Positions 4,571 to 5,084 of a stretch of 5,084 bases of DNA are shown in pieces (the stretch's first letter is position 1; every line of letters begins with the position of its first letter). Under the pieces are notes generated by a model. It was not told where the DNA came from, made no database searches, and was given only the letters and a program-made list of their open reading frames with translations. The DNA is from Bacteroidota bacterium (lineage in GTDB: Bacteria > Bacteroidota > Bacteroidia > Chitinophagales > LD1): NCBI GenBank assembly GCA_018267435.1, contig JAFDYM010000330.1, positions 1-5,084 on the forward strand, given 5' to 3'. A program made the translations under genes and the position numbers.

Positions 4571-5084
4571 TGATTATCCATTTGAATAAATCGGTTAGCC
4601 CACAGCAAGCCGAAGCCCTAGCCGTAAAACATCAATCTATATTGCTGAACGATGGCAAACTTACCTTGATAACATCAGGCAAACTAAAGACCGTAGATGA
4701 TGAGCTAAAGGCAGTAGCTGAGGAGATATTTTTAACCGATAGCGACATACAATTAGCCAGCAAGCAATACATAAAAACCAAGCGCGAAGTAAACCTAGGC
4801 AGCGCAACCATAGGCGGCGCTACTAACAACTGTATAGCCATTACAGGCCCGTGCAGTGTAGAGAGCGAAGAGCAGATAGAAGCAGCAGCCAAGTTATGTG
4901 TAGAGCTAGGTGTAAAGGTGCTACGCGCAGGCGCATTTAAGCCTCGTACATCGCCTTATACTTTCCAAGGTTTAGGCTTAGAAGGCTTAAAGCTATTGGC
5001 TAAAATGCGCGATAAATACGGTCTGCAAATAATAACCGAAGTGCGCGATAGCACCCATGCCGACGATGTAATAGAATACGCTGA
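4570..5084 (+). CDS. aroF: 3-deoxy-7-phosphoheptulonate (DAHP) synthase, type I-beta, 3' end cut by window
   Basis: This is the first enzyme of the shikimate pathway, condensing phosphoenolpyruvate with erythrose 4-phosphate in the cytoplasm. The 171 visible residues are about half of the roughly 335-340 expected. Residues 1 to about 70 look like the N-terminal ferredoxin-like domain found in Thermotoga-type AroF, which can carry Tyr/Phe feedback control. The barrel starts near 88 with ITGPCSVE (91-98), whose Cys95 corresponds to the metal-binding cysteine. It continues with ELGVKVLRAGAFKPRTSPYTF (112-132), carrying the PEP/phosphate-binding Arg119, Lys124 and Arg126, then FQGLGLEGLK and ITEVRD (155-160). 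The ATG at 4570 reuses the last A of the preceding TAA, so translation is probably coupled to the epimerase-CBS gene. The sequence stays open to the right edge. KDO-8-phosphate synthase is a relative, but the KPRTSPYTFQGLG string and the N-terminal domain favour DAHP synthase. Confidence 0.95.
   Translation, partial: MIIHLNKSVSPQQAEALAVKHQSILLNDGKLTLITSGKLKTVDDELKAVAEEIFLTDSDIQLASKQYIKTKREVNLGSATIGGATNNCIAITGPCSVESEEQIEAAAKLCVELGVKVLRAGAFKPRTSPYTFQGLGLEGLKLLAKMRDKYGLQIITEVRDSTHADDVIEYA

Noticed and set aside
4632..4892. Minus-strand 86-codon frame under aroF
   Set aside because: The + strand frame gives an unmistakable DAHP synthase. The antisense frame is a shadow without family features.

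Overview
The window looks like a chromosomal segment of a Bacteroidota bacterium, possibly Chitinophagales or Sphingobacteriales, though the lower rank is a guess. Three things point there. There are Bacteroidota-type -7 promoter motifs (TAnnTTTG) ahead of rpmI and ahead of the sugar-phosphate gene. The start codons have A/T-rich upstream regions without Shine-Dalgarno sequences. The intergenic DNA carries short degenerate repeats of kinds I associate with this phylum (CACAAAGG-type, CTCCGTG-type, GACCAT-type). All complete genes lie on the + strand. The protein genes strongly prefer ATA for isoleucine.

Layout. Positions 1-54 may hold the first 18 codons of a divergent minus-strand gene that runs off the left edge. 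A promoter at 78-107 drives a two-gene ribosomal protein operon, rpmI (134-331, L35) and rplT (378-722, L20), which ends at a GNRA-capped hairpin terminator (766-796). About 640 bases without a gene follow (797-1438), filled with short repeats, inverted repeats and hairpins. Next comes a complete MsbA-like ABC exporter half-transporter (1439-3352) with an unusually long first extracytoplasmic loop.

A 204-base spacer (3353-3556) contains a long-armed inverted repeat of the CACAAAGG type, directly abutting an exact TAAATTTG promoter element. This precedes a two-gene operon. The first gene (3557-4570) encodes a ribulose-phosphate-3-epimerase-like barrel fused to a C-terminal CBS-domain pair. The second (from 4570, cut by the right edge) encodes a type I-beta DAHP synthase, the first enzyme of the shikimate pathway. 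The stop and start codons of the two genes overlap by one base.

How the genes work together. L35 and L20 are stoichiometric 50S subunit proteins. The epimerase-CBS/DAHP synthase pair links pentose-phosphate chemistry, the source of erythrose 4-phosphate, to entry into aromatic biosynthesis. The CBS pair could be a nucleotide-sensing module. This pairing is the most interesting feature of the window. The ABC exporter appears to be an independent unit.
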